A stretch of DNA of 64,000 nt from Saturnia japonica (GCA_033032175.1 CM065320.1:13163413-13227412); one strand, 5' to 3'; positions 45,790 to 58,612 are shown, counted from the stretch's first letter. A program made the numbers and translations. The notes: a model not told the origin generated them from the letters alone.

Positions 45790-48110
45790 CATTTTAGATA
45801 TTAAAAAGACGTACAAAACGGTCAGCGAGAGCCTGTCTATGTTCTAAGAATCACCCACAAAAAGCATTTTTGAGATAGCGCGATTCGCGTGTGTGCCCGG
45901 TTGACAGGATTCTGTAATCCACGCGTGCGGAGCCGCGGGCACAGCTGATTTAAACAAACAAATGATGCCGTATGTTTTTTTTTTTCAAGGTGTGGTTAAC
46001 AGCATTGGCGCTAAAATGATTACATCACGTTTGAAGATTACGTAGAAAAATAAACGGAAATGGAAATGAGTTTTTTAAACATTGTTAAAAACAACGAGTA
46101 CTAAAGCAAAAGATACAATATGACGCCACTCACTATACTGATCTCAACTGAAATTGAGCGGTACGATAGGATAGGGTTATTATGGTCGTATACTTTTACA
46201 GTGCCAGTGAATCCTCATCTCATAGTCTTTATCAGATCCATTAAATGGAATTGCTTTTTTATTCCGACGCGAAAACTGAAGGATGCTCGTGTTGATACGC
46301 TTAGAAGCGTGAATATGTTTAAATTAGCTTCGTATTTAAATATCTTTATGTATTCGATTATTGAAGATATTCTTTCGTTTGGTGCGATTAGTAGAGGGTA
46401 AAATTGAAAGGTGTGCACGCATCATATATCTAAAGTGCGACATAATGATGTTAATCATGATAATAATGTGAATTTATTTTAATGATTTTTTTTGTGTAAA
46501 TATTTATTTACAGTATATAAAGCAATGACATTTTATATATAGACGTGTCATACTCCAACATCAGTGCACTAAAAAACAGCGTAATTAAACTATACATACA
46601 AACTATAAATAATGCCATCAGTTATATAATACGCAAAAAAAGGAAAGAATATGAAAGACATTGTATGATATTTTTGTTTTTAGAACGAAATTTATATGTA
46701 TATTTTGAGTTGTATTTATGTGCAACCGTGACACTGGATAATACGTGACTAAGGGAATGTCGGGTAATTAGCTGACTTTAATATTGCGAAAAGAGAGCGC
46801 GGGTAACGCATCTACACTTATAAAAACATCTTAGATATACACAAACATTATTAAAATCAAATTAAAATAAAAGTCAGTAAAATGTCACATTATTATCATT
46901 GATGGCTAACTTCGTCATGTTGACAGAAGAAATAACATTTTTGGATATAATTTGGTTTTGTTACGTCAAAGAAGTTTTTTTTTCTATGTTTATTTGGTAT
47001 TATACTATAAAAAGAAAATTTACGAACTCTAAAACATTTTACATTAACTCTACTATCTGAAATAAGCTAAAAATGGAAACAAAAATACTTGACTAAAATA
47101 TTTTTTTTCTATTTTTGTATTTAAATTTGATTCTGAGACATCGTCCTTAAACATTATATTGCCTATGTCACACCCACAATTAAGACGAATCTAACAACAT
47201 CTCATATTCTAAAATGCATCAAGCCGTTTGAGCTACAGAGCGTGCCAAAGAAATAGACATACATCATACCTATAAACATGCATACGCTCAAAAAATATAA
47301 CTCTCCTTTTCCGCAGTCGGCTAAAAAAAACTGATCGGATTATTTGATAAGAAACAATTTTGCTACTTGAACTAGGCTATTTTGCAACTATGCTATTTTG
47401 AAAATATTTACATCATCGACCTCATACACACTCTTCAACTAAGCCTTTTACCATAGTCTTATTACAACTTGTTATAGTTACTCATTGAGTACAAATCTAC
47501 TAACATTCACACTATTTATCTACAATGATCTGATCTTTTTAGTCGAAGATAATAAAAATTGCAGTTTTTGCGAACACACGTTGAAGCTATTTCAAGTTTC
47601 TGTTTTTATCTTACGTCGACGACGTCTTCGCGAGATGGCCTTTAAGTTGCAAAAAGAAAAATAACTTGCTCGCACCGCGACACCTTCTCGTAAGCAAGTT
47701 ATAAACTGCTAGTGTGAAGTGTCTTTGTGCTTTTCTTGCTACTGTCTGCTCTTATTTCAAAAATATTTAAATTTACCAATGTTATAAATTGTACAATATT
47801 CTTAACAGTAAAAAAATCATATTAAAATAGTTTTAGTAGTTCTTTATATCATTTTTTTCAAGGACAAACCGAATAATTTTTATCAATGGTATTTATATGT
47901 GCACTTCGCACGATCAGTAGAGTAATCTATATACATATGTTTAAATAAATCCGTTCTTAGTGAGCGTCTAGAAGAGTAACTATACTATATTTCAAACCAA
48001 TCGGACTTATAGTTTCGAACATCTCGTGATGAGTGAGTGGGTTTTCACTTATATATTATATATACATATAGATATATCAATGGAATATCGATAGACACAC
48101 TATATGAACG
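45790..48110. other. intronic sequence with small repeat ends
   Basis: At 45880-45955 a repeat ends in GTGCGGAGCCGCGGGCACAG. The rest is AT-rich; the overlapping 93- and 67-codon ORFs at 46120-46418 have no recognisable motif. Confidence 0.35.
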
Positions 48111-48119
48111 ATACTGATC

Positions 48120-48740
48120 ACGAATATGCCATTAATTTTTTTTTATCTGTCTGTTTGTAAGTCCGGATTTAACTCAAAAACGCCTTGACCGATTCTCATA
48201 AAATTTTGTACACGGGAAGTATAAGTAATTTCATGAATAATGAGCTATGAGAATTTTCAATAACTTTTTGAGATCGTAAAAAAATTATTTCCAAATAAAA
48301 AAAAAAAAAAAAAACTAAACCTATTTTGATGAAAATTGTACACGGGAAATACTTGCCACATCTCAATTGATGCGGCATATGGATTATCAACAATATCAGT
48401 AAAAATAAAATTACATAACAAACAAACGCGTACGGAGCCGCGGGCACACCGCTAGTATAAATATATGTCTTTATTTATAAGTTATACAAAGATATAATCA
48501 TATTTCGTTTGCAGTAATTGAGGTGTATTCCTTTATAATCTATATTAATAAGTTTGTAGTTATGGGTCTTCCGTTTGTATGTCTGGAGTCAACTCAAAAA
48601 TAGCTTCACCAACTTTAATTAAATTTTTACTCGGGAAGTACATTTCATCCCATAATAAGCTATAACGTTATCAATAATACTAGTAAGAAATTTACAAGAA
48701 ATAATGGTTGCGTAACAAACACAGCACAGCTACTTGTAAA
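48120..48740 (+). repeat. two consecutive copies of a small repeat (…GCCGCGGGCACACCGCTAGT)
   Basis: The unit at 48120-48456 starts CTGTCTGTTTGTAAGTCCGG, AACTCAAAAACGCCTTGACC and ends GGAGCCGCGGGCACACCGCT then AGT. The shorter unit at 48560-48738 repeats GTCAACTCAAAAATAGCTTC, ACTCGGGAAGTACATTTC and GCGTAACAAACACAGC. Related ends are at 33515-33535 and 45930-45950. Confidence 0.55.
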
Positions 48741-48859
48741 TAAAAGCAATAACAACCTTCGAATACAATTATCAATATAAGAATAGACATAATTTATTTC
48801 AACATACAATACATGTCATACGACTCAAGTACACACATTCGTTAACCAACCCTCGTCGC

Positions 48860-49030
48860 AACAGCGATGCGACGCGACGCGACGCGACGGTCCAATTCAC
48901 ATAGCGGTGTACCACAAACTCCTCGTTTAAAATGAAATGCAACAATAGCACAATGCAACTTTAAAGTTCCCATTGTGAGCTCAACTTTATAAATAAAAGT
49001 CTCATTAGGGCTCGACGCCGCATCTCCCAC
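48860..49030. other. GC-richer block with (GCGAC)4
   Basis: Four GCGAC units at 48869-48888 start a block that is CpG-rich compared with its flanks. It could be an old repeat or a regulatory element of the dpr gene. Nothing decides this from sequence alone. Confidence 0.3.
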
Positions 49031-49604
49031 CTAAATAACAAGCCAGGCTAACGAGTTATCTCTGGCTCTTTCACGTGGGCTTTTTAAAACCTCGACGATA
49101 TGGTTTCTTTTAATTTGTTACGTGTTTGGTAATTGGAACGTCTGGGGAAGTTTCTATACGCTACTTTAGGGATAATTAGCGTATATCATTCTCAACTTTG
49201 ATATGTGCCCCAGTTAAACAGAAATCGGAGTGTCTTCCTAGAAATTCAGTAGAAACTACTTACCTACTGAACTCTTGATAATATTATATAACTCTATAAT
49301 TAAAAACAAACATGAGTCAAAAGTATGATATTTAATTATTATAGTATCTGTTACTCGGCAGCTTCGCTTATACTTTAAAGTAATAACATAAATATGTCAA
49401 CAAAAATATTTTTTTCCATGGATTTCTGTTGTAATGCTCGAATTCTAATTCTATGCATCGAACTAACTTCGTTTTCGACTTGTAAATTTTGTTTTTGTCT
49501 ATTTTACGTCGATAGATTTAATGATTTTAACTGACTTAACACGGAGGTTACTGATATCGAATGTATTTTTTTGTTGGATAGGGAATACAAGTGGTCATAC
49601 ATAC

Positions 49605-49690
49605 CATTTGATCATCAATTTCCAAGATACACCGGGAGATTCTTCAAAATCTTTGAAGTTTGTTTTATTTTTTATTAAAAATTGTATTGT
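49605..49690 (+). repeat. family G interspersed repeat
   Basis: TTTCCAAGATACACCGGGAG and AAAATCTTTGAAGTTTGTTT parallel the copies at 19335 and 40730. Confidence 0.45.
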
Positions 49691-50265
49691 TGTTGATATT
49701 ATTAGCGGCAAGTGGTAACACGTTTGAATGCAATAGGTGGCAAGTTGCATATAATTCGTGTAATGCACAGTAGTGAGTATTAACTTGTAAATCCCAGCTG
49801 TAGCTTGCGCTAGGAGTATCCTTTCTATGATTGCAATAACCGTTTTTGCATTTCATGAGTCAAAAAATGGCGTGGTACGTGATTTACTTTTACTCAAAAG
49901 TGTTTTTCTTTTATAACGCCAAAAAATTAATGATTGTAACAATTTTAAATGATATGTTCTGCGATATTGACAAAACAATGTATACAAATAGTTTAAAATT
50001 AATGTGTTTGTTAAATAAATTGATTAAAAAATCTTATTATTTGATTCCTTCTATCTCTACATTATTTCTCGAAGGTGGTTTCAATGATTTTGTTAGACAT
50101 GTAGGAGGTGCCGTATAATAACAATCTATTTAATTCGCATGACTACAGGTTAGCTCTAGTGTTTATTAATGTTGTTAATGCCATTAATTTAATGAGCCGA
50201 ATTTAACCCAATTGCATTTTATTTATATAGTGTTGAGTATTCATGTGATTTTACTTTTGTTCTAG

Positions 50266-50394
50266 TTAAATATGCAAGTATCCTGGGTAAGGCACAGAGA
50301 TATACATTTACTGACCGTTGGAAGATATACGTACACAAGTGACCAACGATTCAAGGCAATTCATGTACCACATTCTGAAGATTGGACGTTGCAG
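50266..50394 (+). CDS. dpr9: dpr9-like exon 3: middle of Ig1
   Basis: The acceptor TTTTGTTCTAG is followed by exactly 43 codons, phase 0 at both sides, and donor CAG|GTAAAT. The exon encodes residues 106-148: LNMQ, then VSWVRHRDIHLLTVGRYTYT and SDQRFKAIHVPHSEDWTLQ. Trp112 is the invariant core Trp of the Ig fold. The segment through DIHLLTVGRYTYTSDQRF is the hallmark of dpr8/9/21-type proteins and lies in the region of Ig1 that contacts DIP partners in the fly proteins. The four residues LNMQ before VSW correspond to a short insertion I remember in Drosophila dpr9. A second AG at 50277-50278 would shift the frame, so 50266 is preferred. Confidence 0.95.
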
Positions 50395-52014
50395 GTAAAT
50401 TCACTTTTCTATATCTATAATATATGCATAAGTATAATTGACTGACTAACTTATCAACGCACAGCTCAAACTAATGGGGTAAGAATCATCAAAATACGTA
50501 TCTGGGTTATTTTACAAAGGTGGTGAAAAACGGGAAGAAAGTTTGCATGAAATCCATCACTTTTGAAGATAGATGTATCAAAATTGATTCTTAAAAATTC
50601 AGTTAGAAAGTGAAAAAGACGTTTTTGTAGTTTTTGCTTATAATGGGATCTATCTATGACGCTAGTGAAGGAGCGAGCAAAACGCTAGTTAAAAATAAAT
50701 AAAAACGCGTTTTAAATTAAAATATAAGTAAAGCCGAGAAACTTCAATTTAATTAAGGTAATGTTGCGCTGAAATCAAATTCTGTTATTCATTTATTGCT
50801 TTTGGTATAAATTGGAAAGCGCTGGTATTGCTTTATCGATTTACAGGGAAAATCGCTGTTAAACCGTCTTTTCAAATTTTAAGTTACCATTTTTCAATCA
50901 TTATTGTATTGCAAATCATTGCAGTGGGCATAAACAAAAGTGTAACCGCTTTTATGTTACAAAGATGTTACTTTGAAATCGTGAATATAGGTACTATATA
51001 TACATCTATCTCTTTTAAATACGAAACTACGAATAAAATAATGGCGCGTAACGTCCAGTGAGACTATTTTAATAACAATAAAACAAAATGATTTAACTGG
51101 AACAAAAGTAAAGTTACATGAATACCCAGTAACATAAAAGTAAAATTAATCATTCATCGGCTCAATTCGGCTCATTACAATAATTAGTGAGATCAATAAC
51201 ATTAATAAACTCCAGCTAACCCGTGCGAATGTTTCGCTTATTTACCAAATTCATTTTCATTGTACCATCATTATTTTTTCTTAAAGCGCTTAAATATGTA
51301 ATTAACAAAGTAACCTTTACTATCTACTAAATACTAAAGTATTTATATAAAATATAAAACAACTTTTTATATGAATCATATTGAGACCAATTTGTAGAAC
51401 CTTAATATATATAACATGTAACAACAGAAGGTATTTATTACAATACTTAAAACCAAGAATTGACTTCAAAAGTATATTAAACAAAATTGTATATATTATA
51501 TACCAAATTACAATATTATTACATCTATACTACAATTAGAAAAAGATAATCTTTGTAGAAGTTATAATCTCTGAAACTACTGATCTGAGTTTAGAAATTG
51601 TTATGCTATTAACTAAATTATATCTGATTGCTTTTAGCTATTTTTATTGAAGTTACACTAATTTAGGCTCGTTATAGATTGATACTCTTCGGATTTTACA
51701 CGTGTTATAAAAGTCTACATCTTGGAGTTTCTTGCTAAATCTCTTGTTTCATCGTGATGAAGTAGGTAGCAAGCACACTCTATGATTTTTTTTTAAATGA
51801 TGTATCAGTGCCATCTAGAAATAAATGACAAAATGTTGAAATCAATTACTATCGTAAATACAATTTGGTTGACAATTAGCTCGTAATTGTAACGCTAGAT
51901 ATACATTCATTATTTTTAGATTATTGAGTGTTTAGAATTTCTGTGGTGACTATATCACACTTGATGCACTGGTGCAAGTACATGCATTCAAGTTTTGTTA
52001 TCAAATTTTATGTT

Positions 52015-52330
52015 ATAACTAGTTGGACCGGCAGACGTTTTCCCTTTCCGGTAGTTAATTGTCCGACGATAGCGCCACCTATTGGATCGTAACGTAATAT
52101 ATACAATATGTATTAAAACCCCGTCTGATCCGTGAAGGTGTTATTAGGTATCAAGGTTATATTCTGTTTATGTTATCTATCTCAGATTATAAGTAAAAAA
52201 ATTAGTTAAATGAGGAAACTTACATGGCAAATCCAGGCGGCGCGGCGCGGTGCATGGTACCGTCATATGATATAAACGTACCGCTGCGCCGCGCCGCACC
52301 GGGGATGGCGACGGTGTTATCACGTTATAA
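52015..52330 (+). repeat. interspersed repeat with GC-rich imperfect hairpin
   Basis: It starts ACTAGTTGGACCGGCAGACG, a common lepidopteran repeat start, and contains ATAGCGCCACCTATTGGATC. At 52240-52305 two GC-rich inverted arms (GGCGGCGCGGCGCGGTGC and GCTGCGCCGCGCCGCACC) face each other. Confidence 0.5.
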
Positions 52331-53027
52331 AATTAGCTAAATTTTAGGGAAACTAAATATGTTAATTTTAAATCGCAATAACATTTTTATTTTCATAATA
52401 AATAAAATGTTGAATTTTCTCTTGGTAATGTCATTGGAATACCTATATACCCTTTTCGGATTCGACGGGGTTTTTTATACATATTGTATAACCATTGTCT
52501 CGATAAAAAGAAAATATATTATGTAAATATTAACTCACTCGGTTAAGTCGATGGATGTTATAGAGTCACTAAAAGACGTACACGAACCTAACTAAATAAA
52601 ATTAAAGCGAACAAAGTTGCGGACGGTCGTTAGCCATGAATGTTATAGTAGGTAATTACTGAATAATTCTATTTCAATACACAGTTACTATGAGATTATA
52701 ATCTTGAAAGCTAATATTTAAGTTACATTAAAGTTAAGATTATAATGTTACATAGAAGGTAATGGTGAAATTATATTAGCTGAATTTGGAATTAAGTTAC
52801 TTTCAAGATAGCGTTCTGTGCTTAAGCTCTGATTACTTGGTCTTAATGAGATGCGCACTACACTAGCTCTTTAGGTATATTAATATTTGAATATGTATTA
52901 TTAGGGCTTTGTGTTTGTATGGTTATTTTTTACTTATGTTTTGTATTTATATTTAGAAATCTGTATAGAATGTTTTATCGTATTATTTTTAAAAATATTG
53001 CAAGAAATATTTGTAAACATTATCTCA

Positions 53028-53479
53028 ACAAAAATATGCCGTAAAAACGGGCCAAGTCTCGATTGAGATGATTTATCTATAAAAAGTAGTGAAATCTCAT
53101 AAACAACAATGTCTAGGAGGTGGATATAAAAAACAAGTAATTTTGGTTAAAATATGCCCTATCTTTTACTTATTAAATTCAATAATATAATATGTTATGG
53201 AATTTTATATGACTTGTGCCATTGAAAGTCGTTGTTACTATTAAGTACATATTTCTGTTTTCTTGAGTTTAAATTTATAGCAACAACGGAAAAGTCATAT
53301 AACATTCCACAACATATTATAACAGCATAATAAACGAAATTTAATAATAATTGTTTCGTAATTGGCACCACATGATTGCAAAACATAACAAATGTTATAT
53401 TTTGTGTTAAATGTGCTGTGAAGCAATATGTACCAAATAAATAAATAAATAATAAGAATATAATATTACCCTTATTGTC

Positions 53480-53519
<40 letters not shown>

Positions 53520-53626
53520 ATAATATATATATTACACCTTCTACACTTGGCTGTTTATGATATTTCACTACTTTTTATACCTCAATCGAGACTTGGCCCG
53601 TTTTTCATCACATTTTTTTGTTAGTA
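53028..53626. mobile_element. foldback / MITE-like element with nested inverted repeats
   Basis: The outer arms share AAAACGGGCCAAGTCTCGAT, TATAAAAAGTAGTGAAAT and CATAAACA in inverted order (53039-53112 against 53548-53612). Inside, a second imperfect inverted repeat of about 55 bases has arms at 53183-53241 and 53271-53330 (ATAATATGTTATGGAAT / ATAATATGTTGTGGAAT). A TA-rich microsatellite is at 53484-53520. There is no coding capacity. Phrases like AACGGGCCAAGT occur in widespread insect MITEs. Confidence 0.7.
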
Positions 53627-53779
53627 TTTCACTTCTTTTTGTAGTTTATTATGAAGTTTATAAATCAGATACTGGAATTTCATAATATCGCTAAGCAGAA
53701 ATGGCTTATCATATTGATTGATTGAATTTATTGCTCTTAGTGTTTGCTCCTAGGCCCTATTCAGTTGAACGCGCGCCTA

Positions 53780-54210
53780 GACTTTCTAATAACACAAACC
53801 GTTCGCATGAATGCGTGTCATCGCGCGTAAACGACGGCATTTCAATAGTTCTTCTAATTTGGCGGGGCTCTTAGGGTTCCACAACAGGTACTCCAAACCC
53901 TAAACTTTTATATGCAATTAAAAATGCTCTTTGGATTATTAAATATTTTTTACTAAGGCGGTATTTCGATATCTCTAATTGTTTGGCTGGGCTCTTGGGT
54001 CACGTCAGAGTCAGATCTTCAAAATTCAAAATTTGTATAGTTTTCCTATATGCAGGTAATGAAACTTATCTCTGTGCTAAACTGCAGCTCTCTAGGTATT
54101 GGGGAAGTACTAGTTCTATTTTGATTAACGTGAGACAGTCAAGTGTCGAATTTTTGCAACTTTGCACCCCTATAACTTCTAATTGGTTGAAGCTATAAAC
54201 TTGAAAAACT
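53780..54210 (+). repeat. possible repeat with internal duplication
   Basis: TTGGCGGGGCTCTTAGGGTT at 53860 and TTGGCTGGGCTCTTGGGTCA at 53983 are two similar units about 120 bases apart. The stretch resembles old MITE material. No ends were defined. Confidence 0.35.
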
Positions 54211-54414
54211 TAACATTGTAGAATTTTATAGGTAAACTTAGTAAACAGAATTTCACCCTTCTACAATAACCCAGTGCTGCTAGACAGAGGCGTTAAAATA
54301 CGCCAAAATGCTTCCAATAAACATGGTACGGCCGTGCCCTGCGCTATATGTCGGAGTGATTATTAAATTATATTATTGACCGGGCGATAATACTATTAAC
54401 TTGACGTTTGTACT

Positions 54415-54665
54415 ATTGAAGTTGAGGGTTTTTAGATTCACGTGGTATGGGTATGTCATGAGGAGGGATGAAAGTCATATAACTAGAAGAATTTAAAGTA
54501 TGAAGGTGGATGGATATAGGTGTAGATGAAGACCGAAGAAGGTATGGATGGATTGTGTAAATAATAATATGCGTAAGGTGTGAATACTGAGATAATATTT
54601 TATAGAGTAGAGTGGATGAAGAAAACACGTTGTGCCGACCCTACTTAAGTAGGATACGCGTTAAG
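54415..54665 (+). pseudogene. LINE C-terminal fragment
   Basis: The + strand encodes WYGYVMRRDESHITRRI, VDGYR, a degenerate RPKKVWMDCVNNNMRKV, and then AATACGTTGT-like coding for VVPTLLK. This pattern (HVMRRDE...RPKKRWMDCV...) is a well-known C-terminal end of a lepidopteran LINE. Several stops interrupt it. No upstream reverse-transcriptase part was found. Confidence 0.6.
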
Positions 54666-55660
54666 AAAAAGAAAAATACTATTGACTGCAATATTGACTG
54701 GATACTTTTAAAAGGTGGCCGATGGGTAGGGCATGAACATCAAGGCAATTTTTCAAGCCGAGTTTCAGTCACATTGGCACCTTTGCGCCTGTTGCCATTT
54801 CAAACATTGCAAAGGTTCGCTGAGGATGTCATACCGTTCACTTTAATACAGATATATCGTAACTACTTGCTGTTTATGGCATTTGATTTTAAAATTATTT
54901 CGCCTTGGTCGACTCGAACAGTTCATGATAAAGATGATTTCATACTTTCATAACTTCCCTATTGATATTACCGTGATATTGGTATAAATTATTTAATAAA
55001 CTTTATGTAAATTATAACTCACAAACATGTTAATTAGATCCCGCATTGTAGATCTAAGCAAACCGGTCGGTTTAATAACATAACCGCGACAGCGGGCTTG
55101 CTGCGTCTACAATAAAAGAAAACCTTTGTGATAGTAGTACTACAAAGCTGCAGAAAGAATGGTCGCGCTGATAAAATGAGTAGAAAATACTAGTTTATAA
55201 TAATAAATTTGCACATATACTTCAAGTCTTTTCTATACTGCTATTTGAAATAGTTTTTTATTTTTTTTTAATTGACGACTATAGTGGGATATACAATACA
55301 TCGTCAGTCGTGCTGTCATGCCGGCCTGCTCAAATGTCTCCTCACGTTATGCTTGAAGGACTACATATCTTAGGAAGGAGGGAACACCCTGGTCGGGGGA
55401 CCGTTCCAGCTTCACATTACGGCAAAAATCAGCCGAAGACAACTTTTTTGTTCGTGCCGAGATGGAGGTTACCGTGACTCTGAAGCCCAACGCGCGTGGT
55501 TCATTGAAATACCTGTTCTAGATAGGCAATAGTGATCGGTCTATTTACCATTTGACTTGCTATATGAATTATGTGTCTATTAAAAAAGTGCTCTATTGAG
55601 TACTAAGTGAAGAAACAAAATGACTCGTAAAGTAAGTATAAATTAATTTTTGTTTTTCCT
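54666..55660. other. intronic sequence; unassigned 113-codon ORF and GC-richer block
   Basis: The ORF at 54612-54953 starts in LINE sequence and continues without known motifs. The block at 55290-55510 is GC-richer and may be an old repeat of the GCTGTCATGCCGGCCTGC type. Confidence 0.35.
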
Positions 55661-55669
55661 TTGTTTCAG

Positions 55670-55763
55670 ATAAAGTACCCGCAGCACAGGGACTCTGGAA
55701 TATACGAGTGTCAGATATCTACCACACCGCATATGAGCCATTTTATACATTTGAATGTTGTTG
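55670..55763 (+). CDS. dpr9: dpr9-like exon 4: end of Ig1
   Basis: The acceptor TTGTTTCAG precedes 94 bases (31 codons plus one base), donor G|GTAAGA, phase 0 in and phase 1 out. The product, residues 149-179, reads IKYPQHRDSGIYECQISTTP and HMSHFIHLNVV. RDSGIYEC is the usual D-x-G-x-Y-x-C end of an Ig domain, with Cys162 pairing with Cys96 of exon 2. IKYPQHRDSG and TTPHMSH are very close to what I recall for dpr9. The single leftover G joins the first two bases of exon 5 to make Glu180. Confidence 0.97.
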
Positions 55764-57104
55764 GTAAGATTTTATATTACGATTTACATGTTCATAATAC
55801 ACTAAATGTACTGGAATAGCTATTTTGATTGAAATCGTAAATATCTTTGTTACACTTTTTCATCTGATGAAAAACGCGATGGAAGAAAAGGCAAAATCGT
55901 TCTCGCAAATTGTAAACAGACGAAATTACAAGATTAATTGTTATGGTACGCCATTTCATTTTATACATATACCAATACAGTATAAAAAACCTTCTAAGAA
56001 GGTCTAAGAAGATTGTGTAATAAAAATTAACCAAAACTTTAGTAAAAGTTTTTCAGTGTTCGGAAAAAGATCTGTAACTTTATAATACTAAGATTACAAG
56101 CTTCTTTGGTCCTTGAATTCAATATAAGAAGATATTTATTAGTTAGTGACGGATACTATCTCATTGTGATCTTAGACATGTATGTAAAAAGATAAAATAT
56201 TATCAATTAGTAGCTAATAAATAACATTATCAAATAATCACCAGACAATTTTGGTGTATATGGCAATCTGAGAGAAGAGTTTTAAGATACTTCACCGAAA
56301 AAACGTGAAGTTATTATGTGTGCTAGCTACACTTAAAAAATATTTTTAAAATGTCATTGATAATATTTGATATAGAGTTATGTTTTTTTCCTTTTCGTTA
56401 AGTGCTAGAATTTTATATAAGTAACAGATCATAGGTGAAGATAAGATATTTAAAAATAATACTACAAAATAAGTGATACACAGGAGCCCGCAAGGCCGCA
56501 GCTGTCAGAAGAATATGATAATATGATGAGAAACCTGTGATATAGATTCGTTTATGCGCATCACGTTTCGGAATCAGCGAGTGCATATCGAGTTTATATT
56601 TACCTTGGCTGGCACAACAGTTGCTGCGGCTGTCGATGGATTATTAATTTATCGGCGGTCGCCACTGTTTATGGGTTTGTCCATGCTTACGATCAGACAC
56701 AGCTGTCACATTGCTGTGCAACAATTAAAAAAAGATTGAAAATAGATGCGATTGAATCCGTAGAACCGATTGTAATGAAGCTTTAAGGAATTAAAATGAT
56801 AAAATAGGTTAACACACAGGTACCTATAACTTTTTAATCGTGTCATTATAAATTTATTGTAATACTTTCCTTTTACTATTTACATTTTTTATTATATACA
56901 CTAACTACGTATCGAGCCATTTCATGACACAATTATAAGTACCATAATAAAATTATCTTATATTTTGGAGAAGAGATCCATCCCTTTAACTGTTATTTAT
57001 ATATACTAACAAATTTATATATATTACAATATTTTCAGAGTTACTAAACTAAACAGTCTATAAAATTTATTTACAAATATTTTACCTGTTTTATTATTTA
57101 TGAT

Positions 57105-57255
57105 TTAAGAGTTTGGCCCTCAAAACGTCATGTGTCAGTATGAACCTAAACAATGTATATTATATCACTTGCTGTCACTTTTCATTGAGTGACAATGTCA
57201 ATAGTTTGGGGGGTCAAGTTTAATGGCACTGTTCGGGTTAGCATTCGCAGTATTA
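57105..57255 (-). repeat. family I repeat, inverted partner of 40942-41070
   Basis: The reverse complement gives ACTGCGAATGCTAACCCGAA, GACCCCCCAAACTATTGACA and TGACAGCAAGTGATATAATA, aligned block by block with the copy in intron 1. Confidence 0.65.
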
Positions 57256-58375
57256 ATTTATTTTATTTAATATATTAGTAACAGATATTATAGATAAATT
57301 TGAGCTTTCTGCACTCCTTCTCCGTATAAACTTTAACCATGCCAAATCTCAAAGACTTCCGTGCATGCAATACACTTTAAATTATGTCCGAAGTTTTCTT
57401 CTCTCGTATTAATATAATGATTTTTTCTGCTTAAAGAACAGCTGTCGATCTAAGAGATTACTGGTTCAGGTTGAATAGTTTTGTACCTTACACCTTTTTG
57501 ACGGGTTCCCAGCATTGTTGCTTAATTAAATTTAAGATGTCGGTACAAAAAGGTAATATATGTAGCTTACTATCTTCTTCCTGAAATGGTTCCATATATT
57601 TTTTTTTTTAATATTTACGAGTTCCGAATAATGAGACAAGTTCATGTTACTGTAATTAAATATCACTCCATTTTTCCATTAGGTTTCATGAAAATTGGTT
57701 TACTATGTATAATAATATAAAGACCATTACAAAGTATACTCGTCCTGTATTACATTTTACACTTAATGACGTCTAATCAACTAAAAGATAGTGTTAATTT
57801 CACACGCGAAACGTGTGTTTACTTTGGAAGGGCGTCTAAGGCGTTTACGTCACAAAGTTCGTTAACTTAACACAGAAATGTTTATGTTAGTCATGTTGGG
57901 GCAAGTCAGTTAATTAACGACAGTATATTAAAGGCACGCACGCGAGTTATGGGGGGTCGGAAGAAAAACAAAAACACTACGCCGACCTTCAGTTTAACAA
58001 GGAACATTGTAATTTAATTTGAAGGCAACATTGAAGTAAACGTAGCGTTGTAATATATAATAAACATAAGGTTATTAAGATGTCAACGTGCATATTAATT
58101 AACAATAAAAGGGGTAGTTGGAGCCGTATTAAATTTATTGGGCCAGCTCTCCTGCGCGTCGTTGCAGTTAACTCACCCGTGTAGGCTTTCATTGCTCTCT
58201 CACTTTCATTACTTGCCTACAGTTAGGCAGATTACCTTAAAACGTTCCTCAACAAATAGGCTATAATAAAATGTAAAAATATTTGTTTATATCTGACCGG
58301 TAGTTGCAGAGATTAGCACGTTCAAACAAACAAACAAAATTACAATCTCTTGGTTTTTATACCTAATATTAATAG

Positions 58376-58612
58376 CTGATTCGCGCTACTTCGTCTGCGT
58401 CACATAATGGAAGCTCTCAAAAGGGATAAATTTTCCCCGTTTTTTTAACATTTTTTATTCCTCCGTTCCTATTATTTGTAGCGTAATATTATATAGCCTT
58501 CCTAGTTAAATGGGCTATCCACCACTAAAATAATTTTCCCATTCGAACCAGTAGTTCCTGAGATTAGTGCGTTCAACCAAACAAAAAACTCTTCATAATA
58601 TTTATAGTATAG
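58376..58612 (-). repeat. family A fragment
   Basis: ATGGAAGCTCTCAAAAGGGA, GCGTAATATTATATAGCC, CATTCGAACCAGTAGTTCCT and AACCAAACAAAAAACTCTTC follow the copy at 29731-30506 in the same orientation. The part before GGAAGCTC is truncated apart from a GCTACTTCGTCTGCGTCA end. Confidence 0.6.

Larger units (their letters stand above)
44132..50265 (+). other. dpr9-like intron 2, about 6.1 kb
   Basis: It begins GTAAGG and ends TTTTGTTCTAG. It contains a Tc1/mariner-like element (44483-45784) and several small repeats. Confidence 0.8.
50395..55669 (+). other. dpr9-like intron 3, about 5.3 kb
   Basis: It begins GTAAAT and ends TTTGTTTCAG. It holds a foldback element (53028-53626), a LINE C-terminal remnant (54415-54665) and repeat fragments. 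From 50400 to 52010 I recognise nothing beyond AT-rich DNA. Confidence 0.8.
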
